DNA of 64,000 bases from Thermoflexus sp042408815 (GCF_042408815.1 NZ_JBHOQR010000026.1:1-64000); one strand, 5' to 3'. Shown: positions 1 through 9,232, counted from the first letter of the stretch. The notes: a model not told the origin generated them from the letters alone. Numbers and translations: made by a program.

Positions 1-2023
1 GTTGAAGGAGCCGGTGGTGCTGCCGGCGAAGGCGCCGCAGCTGCTGATCAACGGGGCCTCGGGGATCGCGGTGGGGATGGCCACCAGCATCCCCCCCCAC
101 AACCTGAGCGAGGTCTGCGATGCCCTGTGCTACATGATCGACCGCTGGGAAGAGCGGGATGAGGTGACCGTGGAGAATCTCATGGGCTTCATCCCCGGAC
201 CTGATTTCCCCACCGGCGGGCTGATCCTGGGCCAGGAGGGGATCCGGACAGCTTACGCCACCGGCCACGGCCGCCTGGTGGTCCGGGCGGTGACGCGAAT
301 TGAAGAAATGAAAGGCGGGCGCTGGCGGATCGTGGTGACGGAGCTGCCCTATCTGGTGAACAAGGCCGCCCTCATCGAGCGGATCGCCGAGCTGGTCCGG
401 GAGGGACGGATCGATGACATCGCCGATCTCCGAGACGAATCCGATCGCCACGGGTTGAGCATCGTGATCGAGCTGAAACGGGGCGCCCGACCCCAAACGG
501 TGCTTAATCAGCTGCTTAAATTCACGCCCCTCCAGACCACCTTCGGCGTCCAGATGCTGGCCCTGGTGGACGGCCAGCCGCGGGTGCTCTCATTGAAGCG
601 GATCCTCCAGCTGTTCATCGAGCATCGGATCCAGGTGGTGACCCGGAGGACCCGTTATGACCTGGAGAAAGCAAAGGCGCGGGCCCATATCCTGGAGGGG
701 CTTCGGATCGCCCTCCAGTTCCTGGACGAGGTGATCGCCCTGATCCGCCAGGCCCCGGACGCGGAGACTGCAAAAGCTCAGCTCATGGAACGCTTCGGCC
801 TCACCGAGGTCCAGGCCCAGGCTATCCTGGATATGCCCCTGCGGCGGCTGGCGGCGCTGGAACGGCAACGGCTGGAGGAGGAATATCAGGGTCTGGTGGC
901 CCGCATCGCCGAGCTGGAGGCCCTGCTGCTGGATCCCCACAAGATCCTGAGGGTGATCCGGGAGGAGCTCCAGCATCTGAAGGAGAAATACGGCGATCCT
1001 CGACGCACTCGCATCCTGCCTGAGGTGACGGCCGAGTTCACGGTCGAGGATCTGATCCCGGACGAGCCCGTGCTGGTGCTCCTCAGCCAGCGCGGATACA
1101 TCAAACGGGTGCCGGTGTCGGCCTATCGGCCTCAGGGTCGGGGCGGGCGCGGGGTCACCGGCATGGCGACCGATGAGGATGACGCGGTGGCCAGCGTCTT
1201 CGCCTGCCGGACCCTGGATTACCTGTTCTTCTTCACCGATCAGGGCCGGGCTTACCGGATCCGCGCCTACGAGGTGCCAGATGCCGATCGCGCCGCGCGG
1301 GGGATTCCCATCGTGAACCTGATCAACCTGGCGGAGGGAGAACGGATCACCGCCGCTGTGGCCGTATCGCCGGCATGGATGGAAAGAACGGAAGCCGATG
1401 GAGGGGATCGTTATCTGGTGATGGCCACATGCCTCGGGAAGGTGAAACGGGTGCCCCTCAATGAATTCCTCACCACCCGATCTACCGGGCTGATGGCCAT
1501 CCAGCTGGAGGAAGGCGACGTGCTCCAGGATGTCTGCCTCAGCGACGGCGCCGGGGATCTCCTCCTGGTCACGGCCCGCGGGCAGGCCCTGCGCTTTGAG
1601 GAGGCCGAGGTGCGCCCGATGGGCCGGGCAGCCGCCGGCGTGCGCGGCATCCGGCTGGAGGAAGGGGACATGGTGATCGCCTTGGATCGGGTGGATCCGG
1701 AAGGAGAGCTCCTGGTGGTCACAACGGGTGGGTTCGGGAAGCGGACCCCCATCTCCCAGTATCCTCGGAAGGGCCGGGCCACAGGCGGGGTGCGGACGAT
1801 CGCAGATCGCCTGGAGGAGATCGGGGAGATCGCCGCAGCCCGCGTGGTGCAGCCGGGGGATGATATCGTGCTGCTCACCGCCAACGGGATGGCCATCCGG
1901 ATCCCGGTCACGGAGATCCCTCAGGCCGGGCGAGCGACCCGGGGGAGCCGCCTCATCGCCTTAACGGAGGCCGACCGTATCGCTTCTATGGCCCGGATCC
2001 GCGCCCTGAAGGAAACCGATTGA
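1..2023 (+). CDS. gyrA: DNA gyrase subunit A, 3' part (5' end outside window)
   Basis: Catalytic subunit of DNA gyrase, the type II topoisomerase that introduces negative supercoils. The frame is open from the first base and begins inside the breakage-reunion domain (NGASGIAVGMAT, IPPHN). About 150 N-terminal residues including the catalytic Tyr are therefore missing, and the TTG at base 2 is not a real start. The coiled-coil/tower region follows, then a six-bladed C-terminal wrapping domain. The motif QGRGGRG (about residues 378-384 of the fragment) corresponds to the GyrA box QRRGGKG, which favours gyrase over topoisomerase IV ParC. rpmB follows 77 bases downstream on the same strand. Confidence 0.95.
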   Translation, partial: LKEPVVLPAKAPQLLINGASGIAVGMATSIPPHNLSEVCDALCYMIDRWEERDEVTVENLMGFIPGPDFPTGGLILGQEGIRTAYATGHGRLVVRAVTRIEEMKGGRWRIVVTELPYLVNKAALIERIAELVREGRIDDIADLRDESDRHGLSIVIELKRGARPQTVLNQLLKFTPLQTTFGVQMLALVDGQPRVLSLKRILQLFIEHRIQVVTRRTRYDLEKAKARAHILEGLRIALQFLDEVIALIRQAPDAETAKAQLMERFGLTEVQAQAILDMPLRRLAALERQRLEEEYQGLVARIAELEALLLDPHKILRVIREELQHLKEKYGDPRRTRILPEVTAEFTVEDLIPDEPVLVLLSQRGYIKRVPVSAYRPQGRGGRGVTGMATDEDDAVASVFACRTLDYLFFFTDQGRAYRIRAYEVPDADRAARGIPIVNLINLAEGERITAAVAVSPAWMERTEADGGDRYLVMATCLGKVKRVPLNEFLTTRSTGLMAIQLEEGDVLQDVCLSDGAGDLLLVTARGQALRFEEAEVRPMGRAAAGVRGIRLEEGDMVIALDRVDPEGELLVVTTGGFGKRTPISQYPRKGRATGGVRTIADRLEEIGEIAAARVVQPGDDIVLLTANGMAIRIPVTEIPQAGRATRGSRLIALTEADRIASMARIRALKETD

Positions 2024-2100
2024 CGAAGAGGATTCACCCCGCTAAAATCTCAAGGCCAGGATTTTGCGGATGCATCATGCGACATGGGAGGGAAAGCGAG

Positions 2101-2286
2101 ATGGCGCGGTGTGAGATCTGCGGGAAAGGAACCGCCTTCGGCAACTATGTCAGCCACTCCCATCACGCCGAACACCGGCGGTTCATGGCCAACATCCAAA
2201 AGAAGCGGGTCACCATAAACGGCGTCACCCGACGGATCCATATCTGCACCCGATGCCTGAAGACCCTGCATAAGGCCCGAGTCTGA
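2101..2286 (+). CDS. rpmB: 50S ribosomal protein L28
   Basis: Small basic protein (61 aa) of the large ribosomal subunit. It opens with MARCEICGKG and has a second pair in ICTRC, so the four cysteines of the zinc-binding form of L28 (C4, C7 and the CTRC pair) are kept. The central segment KKRVTINGVTRRIHIC is typical of L28. The frame is open upstream to 2020, but the ATG at 2101 is chosen because GGGAGGG lies at 2086-2092 and because the family begins here. Same strand as gyrA; convergent with pyk. Confidence 0.93.
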   Translation: MARCEICGKGTAFGNYVSHSHHAEHRRFMANIQKKRVTINGVTRRIHICTRCLKTLHKARV

Positions 2287-2462
2287 TCCTCCGATTGACG
2301 ATTGGCGCAGAGGATCCTGGAACAGAGCCCTATGTGGCCTCATCTACCGGTTTGACGCTCCGCCTTCCCTGTAGATCATCCAGCCCGGCTCCCCTGCCCC
2401 TCGTGCCGGGGGGACGGGGGGTGCCCGAGGCGGGGAACTCCAAGCGCCGAAGCGGAGGGGGG
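2287..2462. other. gene-free stretch between rpmB and pyk
   Basis: About 175 bases between two convergent genes. It contains GC-rich partial inverted repeats (CCTCG/CGAGG around 2395-2435) that could form a weak hairpin. No T-run follows on either strand, so it cannot be called a terminator. The open frame 2295-2498 has no recognisable protein content. Confidence 0.4.
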
Positions 2463-3893
2463 CTACGCGGGAGCGGGTTCGATCCGATGCACCTTTAACA
2501 GGTTCGTATGGCCTGGGCGGCCGAAGGGGACGCCGGCCGTGATGAGGATGAGATCCCCAGGTTGGGCCAGACCGCGCTGCAGAGCCGCCTGGCTGGCCGC
2601 CCCCAGCATCTCATCGGTAGTGCGCACCGAGGGCATCAAAACCGGCTCCACCCCCCACACCAGCGTTAGCCGTCGCAGGGTCGCCGGGACCGGGGTGACG
2701 GCCAAAATAGGAACAGGCGGGCGATGGCGGGCGATCATCCGGGCCGTGTAACCCGACATCGTGGACGTGACAATCGCCCGGGCCCCGATCTGCTCGGCGA
2801 TCTCCACCGTCGCCCGGCTGATGGCCTCCGTCACCTCTGCGGATCCCCCGATCAGGTCCAGCCACTGACGGTGGGGAAGCGCCCCCTCAGCAATCCGCGC
2901 GATCCGGGCCATCATCTGCACCGCCTCCACCGGATAGGTCCCCGTCGCTGTTTCCGCCGACAGCATGACCGCGTCCGTCCCGTCCAGGATCGCGTTGGCC
3001 ACGTCGCTGGCCTCGGCGCGGGTGGGACGCGGGTGGCTGACCATGGAGTTGAGCATTTGCGTGGCAGTGATCACCGGCTTGCCCGCGCGGTTGCACAGCC
3101 GGATGATCCGCTTCTGATGGATTGGAACTTCCTCCGGCGGGATCTCCACCCCCAGGTCCCCTCGGGCGACCATCACGGCGTCCGCCGCCTCCAGGATGGC
3201 TTCGAAGTTCTCCAGCGCCTCCCGCTTCTCGATCTTGGCGATGATGGGAATCGACGCCCCGAGATCTTGCAGGAGCGCCCGGAGCTGGCGCACATCATCG
3301 GCGGTGCGCACAAAGGAGAGGGCGAGATAATCCATCCCCTGCTCCACCGCAAACCGTACATCCAGCCGATCTTTCTCCGTGAGGGCGGGTAGGGTCAGGG
3401 GAAGACCCGGCGCGTTGATCCCCTTATGGGAGCTCAATGTCCCGCCCCGCACCACCTGGCAGATCACATCCGTTCCATTGACTTCCTCCACCCGGAACTC
3501 CAGCAACCCATCATCCAAAAGCAGGACCTGACCAGGGCGGACCAGGGTGACCAGCTCGGGATGGGGAAGGTGAACCTCCTGGGGGCTCCCCGGGACCGGG
3601 CGGGTGGTGAGGGTGATGCGCTGGCCTGGGGCGATGGAGATGTATCCCCCTTCGATGACACCGACACGCCAGCGAGGGCCCTGAAGATCGCCCAGGAGGG
3701 CCACAATGGCCCCTTCCTCCTGAGCGATCTGGCGCACCATCGCTATACGGCGGGCATGGGCCGCGTGATCCCCATGAGAGAAGTTGATTCGGGCCACGCT
3801 CATTCCCGCCCGGATCATCGCCCGCAGGATCTCCGGGTGATCGGTGGAAGGACCGAGGGTGCAGACGATCTTCGTTCGCGGTCGCAGATCCAT
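2463..3893 (-). CDS. pyk: pyruvate kinase
   Basis: Converts phosphoenolpyruvate and ADP to pyruvate and ATP, the last step of glycolysis. The 476-aa product starts MDLRPRTKIVCTLGPS and shows ARINFSHG (substrate/K+ site), IAKIEKREALENF (catalytic Lys), ARGDLGVEIP and the TATQMLNSM stretch. Together these are the complete TIM barrel with an inserted B domain (about 70-170) and a C-terminal allosteric domain. An upstream in-frame extension exists, but the ATG at 3893 fits the family N-terminus and has GGAAGG upstream. It lies downstream of fabH on the same strand, possibly in one transcript. Length is normal. Confidence 0.96.
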   Translation of the reverse strand: MDLRPRTKIVCTLGPSTDHPEILRAMIRAGMSVARINFSHGDHAAHARRIAMVRQIAQEEGAIVALLGDLQGPRWRVGVIEGGYISIAPGQRITLTTRPVPGSPQEVHLPHPELVTLVRPGQVLLLDDGLLEFRVEEVNGTDVICQVVRGGTLSSHKGINAPGLPLTLPALTEKDRLDVRFAVEQGMDYLALSFVRTADDVRQLRALLQDLGASIPIIAKIEKREALENFEAILEAADAVMVARGDLGVEIPPEEVPIHQKRIIRLCNRAGKPVITATQMLNSMVSHPRPTRAEASDVANAILDGTDAVMLSAETATGTYPVEAVQMMARIARIAEGALPHRQWLDLIGGSAEVTEAISRATVEIAEQIGARAIVTSTMSGYTARMIARHRPPVPILAVTPVPATLRRLTLVWGVEPVLMPSVRTTDEMLGAASQAALQRGLAQPGDLILITAGVPFGRPGHTNLLKVHRIEPAPA

Positions 3894-4023
3894 GGGCAAG
3901 CCTTCCGTGAAGGGAACTCCAGCGGAGCATAGATCCAAACCGGAAGGGTTCGCAAGCGCCTCTCCCCTTGTCCCCAAGGGCGGTGGACTGGACTCCAGGT
4001 CCTGAGAGCCCTCCGACCGGTGC

Positions 4024-5157
4024 TCACTCCCCTTCCTGCCGGAGGATCCGGCTTAGCCATGCGTCGAAACGCCTCCAGAGACGCATGAGGCGCGAGTGGA
4101 GCTGTGCAGGAACGTAAAGGGTGAGCCGAGCCAACTGCTCCAGCCAGAGCGGTCGCGGGCGGGCCAGCGGGGCGCCCCACTGAACCAGGGCCGCCGCCCA
4201 TGTCAGGCCGGCCCCGAAAGCGACCATCACCATCCGATCTCCGGGCCTCAGACGCCCCTGCTGAACGGCCTCGCACAGCGCGATGGGGATGCTGGCTGAG
4301 GAAGTGTTTCCATACCGATCGATGTTCACAAAGAAGCGATCCATCGGCAGCCCCAATCCCTTCGCCGCCGCCTCGATGATCCGGATGTTCGCTTGATGCG
4401 GGATGATCAGATCCACATCCTCCAGGCGCAGGCCTGCTTGAGCCACCACCTCCCGGGTCGCTTTCTCCATCACCCGCGTGGCGAACCGGAAGACCTCGCG
4501 GCCGTTCATCCGGACGAAGTGGCACCCATCCCGGACAACTGCCTCTGAAATGGGCAACCGGCTGCCGCCTGCCGGCAGGATCAGCAACTCCCCTCCCGAT
4601 CCATCGGCCCGGATCAGCGAGGCGAGCACCCCGCCGGGCGCATCGCTTCCCTTCACCACTACCGCGCCGGCCCCGTCCCCAAACAGGACGCAGGTGTTGC
4701 GATCGCGCCAGTTCACAATGCGCGAAAGGGTCTCCGCCCCGATCACCAAGGCCACCTCATGGGTGCCCGCGCGGATCGCCGCCGCGGCCATATGAAGCCC
4801 ATAAATGAAGCCGGAACATCCCGCAAGCAGATCGAACGCCCCGGCCCGGGAGGCCCCGAGGGCATCCTGGACCAGACAGGCGGTGGAGGGGAAGAGGTGT
4901 TCGGGGGTCACCGTCGCCACCAGGATCAGATCCACTTCGCGGGGAGGGATCCCAGCGACAGCGAGGGCCTCCTCCGCCGCCGCGATGGAGAGTGTGGCCG
5001 TGCTCTCCTGAGGGCCCGCCACCCGCCGCTCCCGGATCCCCGTGCGCGTGACGATCCACTCATCGGAGGTTTCCACGAACTGCGCCAGCTCGTGGTTGGT
5101 CACCACCCGCTGAGGGATTGCCATTCCCCAGCCCACAATATGCGCATATCGCGCCAT
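4024..5157 (-). CDS. fabH: beta-ketoacyl-ACP synthase III (FabH)
   Basis: Starts fatty-acid synthesis by condensing acetyl-CoA (or a branched acyl-CoA) with malonyl-ACP. The Cys-His-Asn triad is present: C114 in LAGCSGF, H254 in IPHQANIRI and N283 in YGNTSSASIP. The ATG at 5157 has GGAGG six bases upstream and is preferred to 5163 or the GTG at 5199. Residues 331-377, rich in Arg, Leu and Trp and potentially amphipathic, extend past the usual FabH end. It lies 108 bases downstream of fabF, so both act in the type II FAS pathway; no acpP or fabD is nearby. Confidence 0.93.
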   Translation of the reverse strand: MARYAHIVGWGMAIPQRVVTNHELAQFVETSDEWIVTRTGIRERRVAGPQESTATLSIAAAEEALAVAGIPPREVDLILVATVTPEHLFPSTACLVQDALGASRAGAFDLLAGCSGFIYGLHMAAAAIRAGTHEVALVIGAETLSRIVNWRDRNTCVLFGDGAGAVVVKGSDAPGGVLASLIRADGSGGELLILPAGGSRLPISEAVVRDGCHFVRMNGREVFRFATRVMEKATREVVAQAGLRLEDVDLIIPHQANIRIIEAAAKGLGLPMDRFFVNIDRYGNTSSASIPIALCEAVQQGRLRPGDRMVMVAFGAGLTWAAALVQWGAPLARPRPLWLEQLARLTLYVPAQLHSRLMRLWRRFDAWLSRILRQEGE

Positions 5158-5265
5158 CCCCATCCTCCACGAATCGATCGTTCCCTCCCCAGGACTCATG
5201 CGGTGGGGCTCGAATCGGGAGAGCAGGGAGATCCCTCCCTAGAGCCTCATAGGGAAAATCTGACC

Positions 5266-6513
5266 TCAGGAGGCGCCGTCCTCGTAACGGCGGAAGATCA
5301 CACAGGCGTTGTGACCGCCGAAGCCGAAGGAGTTGGACATGGCCACCCGCACCGGCTTGCGGCGCGCGACGTTCGGCACGTAATCCAGATCACACTCGGG
5401 ATCGGGATGCTCATAGTTGATCGTGGGGGGAATGATCCCATCGGTGATGGCCCGAATACAGACGATGGCCTCGACGGCCCCCGCAGCGCCCAGCAAATGC
5501 CCGATCATGGACTTCGTGGAGGAGATGGGCACATCATAGGCGGCTTCCCCGAACACTGCCTTGATGGCCTGGGTCTCGCTTTTATCGTTGAGGGGCGTGC
5601 TGGTGCCATGGGCGTTAATATAGTCCACATCCCGCGGCGAGAGGCCCGCGTCGGCCAGGGCACGGCGCATGGCCAGCGCCGCCCCCTCCCCGTTCTCCAG
5701 CGGCGCCGTGATGTGATAAGCATCCGCCGAGGTGCCATACCCCACGACCTCCGCATAAATCCGCGCGCCCCGCGCCCGGGCATGCTCCAGCCGCTCCAGC
5801 ACCAGGATCCCCGCCCCTTCCCCCATCACGAAACCATCTCGGGTCCGATCGAAGGGGCGGGAGGCCCGCTCCGGCTCCTCATTCCGTGTGGAGATAGCCC
5901 CCATCACATTGAAGGCAGCCACCGAGATCGGCAGGATCCCCGCCTCTGCGCCGCCCGCAAGGACCACATCCGCATCCCCCCGCTGGATCAGATGCATTGC
6001 CTCCCCAATGGCGTTGGTCCCACTGGCACAGGCGGTGACCACCGCCATATTGGGGCCCCGGAACCCATACGCGATGGCGATCAGGCCCGGCGCGGTATCC
6101 GCCAGCATCATCGGCACCATGAAGGGGCTGATCCGATCCGGGCCGCGGGTCATCAGGGTTTCCACGCCCTGAACCAGTGCGCCAATCCCCCCGATCCCGG
6201 TCCCCAGGATCACCCCCACTCGCTCCCGATCCACATGGGACGGGTCAAGCCGGGCGTCCTGAAGCGCTTGCTGCGCCGCTGCGAGGGCAAACTGGGCGTA
6301 TCGATCCATCCGGCGCGCTTCCTTGCGCCCAAACCACGCCTCGGGATCGAAATCCCGAACTTCCGCCGCGATCCGGGTCTTCAACATCGAGGCATCGAAG
6401 AGAGTGATCGGCCCGACCCCGGACCGCCCGGCCACTACGTTCTGCCAGAAGGTCTCTACATCATTCCCCAGGGGCGTAATCGCCCCCATCCCGGTAATCA
6501 CGACGCGCACCAT
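5266..6513 (-). CDS. fabF: beta-ketoacyl-ACP synthase II (FabF)
   Basis: Elongating condensing enzyme of type II fatty-acid synthesis (acyl-ACP plus malonyl-ACP). The 415-aa protein has the full KAS I/II triad: C162 in VVTACASGTNAIG, H302 in INAHGTSTPLND and H339 in SMIGHLLGAAGAVEA. The Gly-rich C-terminus SNSFGFGGHNACVIF is also present. GGAGG lies eight bases before the ATG at 6513. It is the first gene of the fabF-fabH(-pyk) run. No FapR- or FabT-like site was recognised upstream. Confidence 0.95.
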   Translation of the reverse strand: MVRVVITGMGAITPLGNDVETFWQNVVAGRSGVGPITLFDASMLKTRIAAEVRDFDPEAWFGRKEARRMDRYAQFALAAAQQALQDARLDPSHVDRERVGVILGTGIGGIGALVQGVETLMTRGPDRISPFMVPMMLADTAPGLIAIAYGFRGPNMAVVTACASGTNAIGEAMHLIQRGDADVVLAGGAEAGILPISVAAFNVMGAISTRNEEPERASRPFDRTRDGFVMGEGAGILVLERLEHARARGARIYAEVVGYGTSADAYHITAPLENGEGAALAMRRALADAGLSPRDVDYINAHGTSTPLNDKSETQAIKAVFGEAAYDVPISSTKSMIGHLLGAAGAVEAIVCIRAITDGIIPPTINYEHPDPECDLDYVPNVARRKPVRVAMSNSFGFGGHNACVIFRRYEDGAS

Positions 6514-6693
6514 CTCGGTCGCCTCCCCATCGATACGAGGGGTCCCGCTCTCCCCCCCACGCCGAACTGGAATCCGAAAGGCCGTTCATAAGAAAAACAC
6601 CGGAAGGGCCTTCCCGTTACATGGAAGGCCTCAAAACGACGAACGGTCACCGGCAGGAGGATGAAGGGCGAGAACAGCGGCCCGAAGAGGGCC

Positions 6694-7737
6694 TCAGACG
6701 GTCCCGGGGGAACGGCTCATCGCCGCACGAAGCTGAGCCGCTCCGCCGATCCCCAGACCCAGGAAGGCCATCCCCATACTGAGGAGGCGTTGGAGGAAAG
6801 TGGGCATGGGGAAAAGGAAGAGCCGATATACGGGACGCGCGGTGAAGCGCAGGACATAGCCCCCTGGGAGGGCTCGCTCGAGCGTCTGGCCGTCCGCGAG
6901 CCGGGGCAGTTCTTCCTGCCAGACTACCGCTCCTGTTCCTTCCTCAAAAACCGTTAGCCATCGCCCCTCCTGAACCCGAAGGATCCGGCGGGCCTCCGGG
7001 ATGGCGGCAAAGGCTTCCCCTTCCAGGGAGGGATACAACAAGATACGAGGGGCGAGCGGAGCATCCAGCGCTGCACGCAGGGGCAGCGGGCCCGAAGGGC
7101 CTGCGGCCTCCACCTCCAGCACTGAATGACTGCGCCCGGCGATCCCCCCATACGGCCCCAGGAGGAAGGGGAAGCCCCAGTGGAACATCGTGCGCCCGAT
7201 CAGATCCCCCTGGCGCCAAAGGGAGAGGCCGTTCTCCTCCAGGACTAGCCGGAAGTCCCCTACGCGCTGCCCCTCCCCGGGGGCCAACGTTAGGGAGAGA
7301 GGCGGGGGCAGGTAACGTCCCAAGCCTCCCATCCCGATGGCGAGAACCAGGAGGGCAAAGCTGCAGGCCATCAACGGTCGGCGGGCCCGGGCCGCCTCCA
7401 GCGCGTGGACCAGGAAGCTCCAGCCCAGGGCGGCCCAGAGCAGCCGCCAGCCCGGCGTCTCCGTGAGGGACCACAGACCCAGACGCTCCAGGGGATCAAA
7501 GAGCGGGCCGAAGCGGAGACGGGCGCGAGCGACCCACAGCCCATAAGCCGGATCATGGGGAGAGGGCGCCTGAGGAGCTACCGTCATCCAGAGCAGCCCA
7601 AGGCTCAGCAGCAATGCAGGGATCCCTATCCCCCATCGGCTGGCCAGAAACATCCATCCGCTCGCTGGAAGCCGGATCCAGGAAGCTCCCAGACGGGGAG
7701 AAGCCGAGGATTCCGAACCCGAAGGAGCGATCGACAC
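6694..7737 (-). CDS. membrane protein, possibly ResB-like
   Basis: The 347-aa product has hydrophobic segments near residues 32-55 (GIGIPALLLSLGLLWMTVAP), 98-113 (LLWAALGWSFLVHALEAA), 120-140 and 320-340. Between the last two is a roughly 170-residue, probably extracytoplasmic beta-rich domain (LTLAPGEGQRVGDFRLVLEE). This layout recalls the N-terminal part of ResB/Ccs1 cytochrome c biogenesis proteins, but no diagnostic motif is seen and no ResC/CcsA partner is adjacent. The start is uncertain: GTG at 7737 without a clear ribosome site, or ATG at 7653 just before the first membrane helix. It lies upstream of fabF on the same strand. Confidence 0.5.
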   Translation of the reverse strand: MSIAPSGSESSASPRLGASWIRLPASGWMFLASRWGIGIPALLLSLGLLWMTVAPQAPSPHDPAYGLWVARARLRFGPLFDPLERLGLWSLTETPGWRLLWAALGWSFLVHALEAARARRPLMACSFALLVLAIGMGGLGRYLPPPLSLTLAPGEGQRVGDFRLVLEENGLSLWRQGDLIGRTMFHWGFPFLLGPYGGIAGRSHSVLEVEAAGPSGPLPLRAALDAPLAPRILLYPSLEGEAFAAIPEARRILRVQEGRWLTVFEEGTGAVVWQEELPRLADGQTLERALPGGYVLRFTARPVYRLFLFPMPTFLQRLLSMGMAFLGLGIGGAAQLRAAMSRSPGTV

Positions 7738-7801
7738 GGTCGGTGAAATCGAGGGCCCTCAAAACGAGAGATCCCCCGGATGAGGGGAGCGCATTGTGGA
7801 G

Positions 7802-7874
7802 AGCCACCTGCGGGATTCGAACCCGCGACCCCCCGCTTACGAGGCGGGTGCTCTTCCGGCTGAGCTAAGGTGGC
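7802..7874 (-). tRNA. tRNA-Thr (anticodon CGT)
   Basis: Reading the minus strand, a 7-bp acceptor stem GCCACCT/AGGTGGC encloses a D arm GCTC...GAGC, an anticodon stem CCCGC/GCGGG with loop CTCGTAA, and a T arm GCGGG-TTCGAAT-CCCGC. The anticodon CGT reads ACG (threonine). The discriminator is T and CCA is not encoded. A consensus-like promoter lies directly upstream (7894-7922). Confidence 0.95.
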
Positions 7875-7893
7875 ATCTCGGATGAGCAAAGTT

Positions 7894-7922
7894 ATTATAC
7901 CGGAGAAGCCGGGGGCGGGCAA
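7894..7922 (-). promoter_or_regulatory. promoter of tRNA-Thr
   Basis: On the minus strand, TTGCCC (7922-7917) is followed after 17 bases by a perfect TATAAT (7899-7894). The predicted start is about 13 bases before the tRNA 5' end. The tRNA-Pro gene has the same arrangement (TTGCCA-N17-TATAAT). Confidence 0.75.
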
Positions 7923-7992
7923 TTAGGTCGGCTGCTCGGAGCCAGGACGACCCCTCCTCCTGAAATCCGCAGGAACGAAAAAGCACCCCGGA

Positions 7993-9153
7993 TCACTGGA
8001 AGAACACTGTCCAGATCCAATCCACTATCGTATGCACTATGGCCGCCGCGGTGACCTTCCCCGTTTGCAGGTAAGTCCGCCCATAGAAGAACCCCGCCAC
8101 AGTGGCCAGGATCGCATAGAGGCCGACCTTCGGAGGATTGTTCAGGTGGGCCAGGCCGAAAAGGATGGAGGAGAGGATCAGGGTGCGCAACGGGGGCCAC
8201 CCCAGCGTTCGCTGCAGGTGCACATGCAGCGTCCCCCGAAACAGGATCTCCTCCGGGAGCCCAATGAACAGATAAATCGCCAGCAGGCGGATCAAGACCT
8301 CCGGGAAACCAGGGAGCGTGGCCGCCGGCGCGATGAAGCCAGTGAGCCGCCCGAAGGGTAGCGCGAAGGCCGCGAAACCGATGAGATTCAGCGCGATCAC
8401 CCCCAGATCCCCCCATGTCCATCGAAAGGTGAACCCCAGATCCGAGAATCGCCCGGCCAGGATCAGCAACCACAGGAACAGGGTGATGACGGCGAGCTGC
8501 TCATACGATGGTCCCCCGGCAATCAATGGGCTCTCTGGAAGCCGCCGGAATTCCACAGCATACCACATGAAGAGAACCGCCCCGAAGAAGAGCAAATGGG
8601 ATCGCCCCCGGGTCCCCGCTGGCCATCCGAGCACAAAGGGAAGCGGCCAGAGGGCAGCACCGATCCGGAACGCCCATCCCACGGGATCTGGGGGAGGCGG
8701 GCCGGGGATCAGCAGGAACGCCAGCGCCCCAGCGACCATCAGGCCATCGATCGCCTTCCACGAAGCACGGTTATGGATGACCATCACCGTGGGGATGAGG
8801 TAGATCCCCAGATCCAGAAGCAGCGCTCCGGGATCCAGGGGCGCTCCCTGAAGGATACGCAGCAGGCCGCCTCCGAACCACAGGGCGAACGGGATCCCGT
8901 AGATCCGACGGATATCGGCTCCCATCCAGCGGCGCACGGGATCCCCAGGGAGCCAGGCGCATCCCAGGTAGCCAGCCATTAGAGCGGCGAAGAAGCCGAT
9001 CGCCGGAAGAGCAAGGGCGATCCGACCCCGTTGGAGGGCGAAGCCCCCAAAACCGAGGACCGCCGCGATCCATAGCCCCAGGCTGGGCCACTCCCGCCGG
9101 ATCGCTGTGGAAAGCGCGGCGGCCTTCGCCCAGGTGTTCATGTGGGTCTCCAT
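7993..9153 (-). CDS. CPBP-family intramembrane metalloprotease (CAAX protease-like)
   Basis: Polytopic membrane protein of 386 aa. Its C-terminal third carries the CPBP/Abi motifs: PEEILFRG (EExxxR), FGLAHLNN (FxxxH) and HTIVDW (HxxxD-like). These form the metal-dependent active site inside the membrane. The N-terminal half has several further hydrophobic segments of no recognised family. The ATG at 9153 follows GGGGAGG by ten bases; the ATG at 9141 is a possible alternative. It is divergent from the DtxR-type gene, with only about 100 bases between them, so the two may share control. The substrate cannot be told from sequence. Confidence 0.85.
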   Translation of the reverse strand: METHMNTWAKAAALSTAIRREWPSLGLWIAAVLGFGGFALQRGRIALALPAIGFFAALMAGYLGCAWLPGDPVRRWMGADIRRIYGIPFALWFGGGLLRILQGAPLDPGALLLDLGIYLIPTVMVIHNRASWKAIDGLMVAGALAFLLIPGPPPPDPVGWAFRIGAALWPLPFVLGWPAGTRGRSHLLFFGAVLFMWYAVEFRRLPESPLIAGGPSYEQLAVITLFLWLLILAGRFSDLGFTFRWTWGDLGVIALNLIGFAAFALPFGRLTGFIAPAATLPGFPEVLIRLLAIYLFIGLPEEILFRGTLHVHLQRTLGWPPLRTLILSSILFGLAHLNNPPKVGLYAILATVAGFFYGRTYLQTGKVTAAAIVHTIVDWIWTVFFQ

Positions 9154-9193
9154 TCCGCCGTGTCCTCCCCCCAACCAAAGTTCTCCAAACCCA

Positions 9194-9222
9194 TTGAACC
9201 CCCGTTTTGTTTATGTTACACT
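9194..9222 (+). promoter_or_regulatory. promoter of the DtxR-type regulator gene
   Basis: TTGAAC at 9194-9199, a 17-base spacer, then TACACT at 9217-9222. Transcription would start near 9229, inside the inverted repeat at 9206-9232. Confidence 0.55.
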
Positions 9223-9232
9223 TTTAAACAAA
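9206..9232. promoter_or_regulatory. inverted repeat, candidate DtxR/MntR-type operator
   Basis: Perfect 8-bp arms TTTGTTTA (9206-9213) and TAAACAAA (9225-9232) are separated by 11 bases in an otherwise GC-rich region. The repeat covers the -10 element and start of the promoter for the adjacent metalloregulator. This is the expected position for autorepression, and it also faces the divergent protease gene. Confidence 0.55.

Noticed and set aside
2020..2100. N-terminal extension of ribosomal protein L28
   Set aside because: The ATG at 2101 has a strong ribosome site and begins exactly at the conserved L28 N-terminus.
2380..2445. possible terminator between rpmB and pyk
   Set aside because: The inverted repeat is imperfect and no T-run follows on either strand.
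2295..2498. 67-codon frame between rpmB and pyk
   Set aside because: No ribosome site, no recognisable content, and it overlaps the pyk 3' end.
4759..6591. 610-codon open frame on the plus strand
   Set aside because: It lies opposite fabH and fabF, which carry complete active sites. Its translation is low-complexity His/Pro/Gly/Arg-rich sequence typical of antisense frames in GC-rich DNA.
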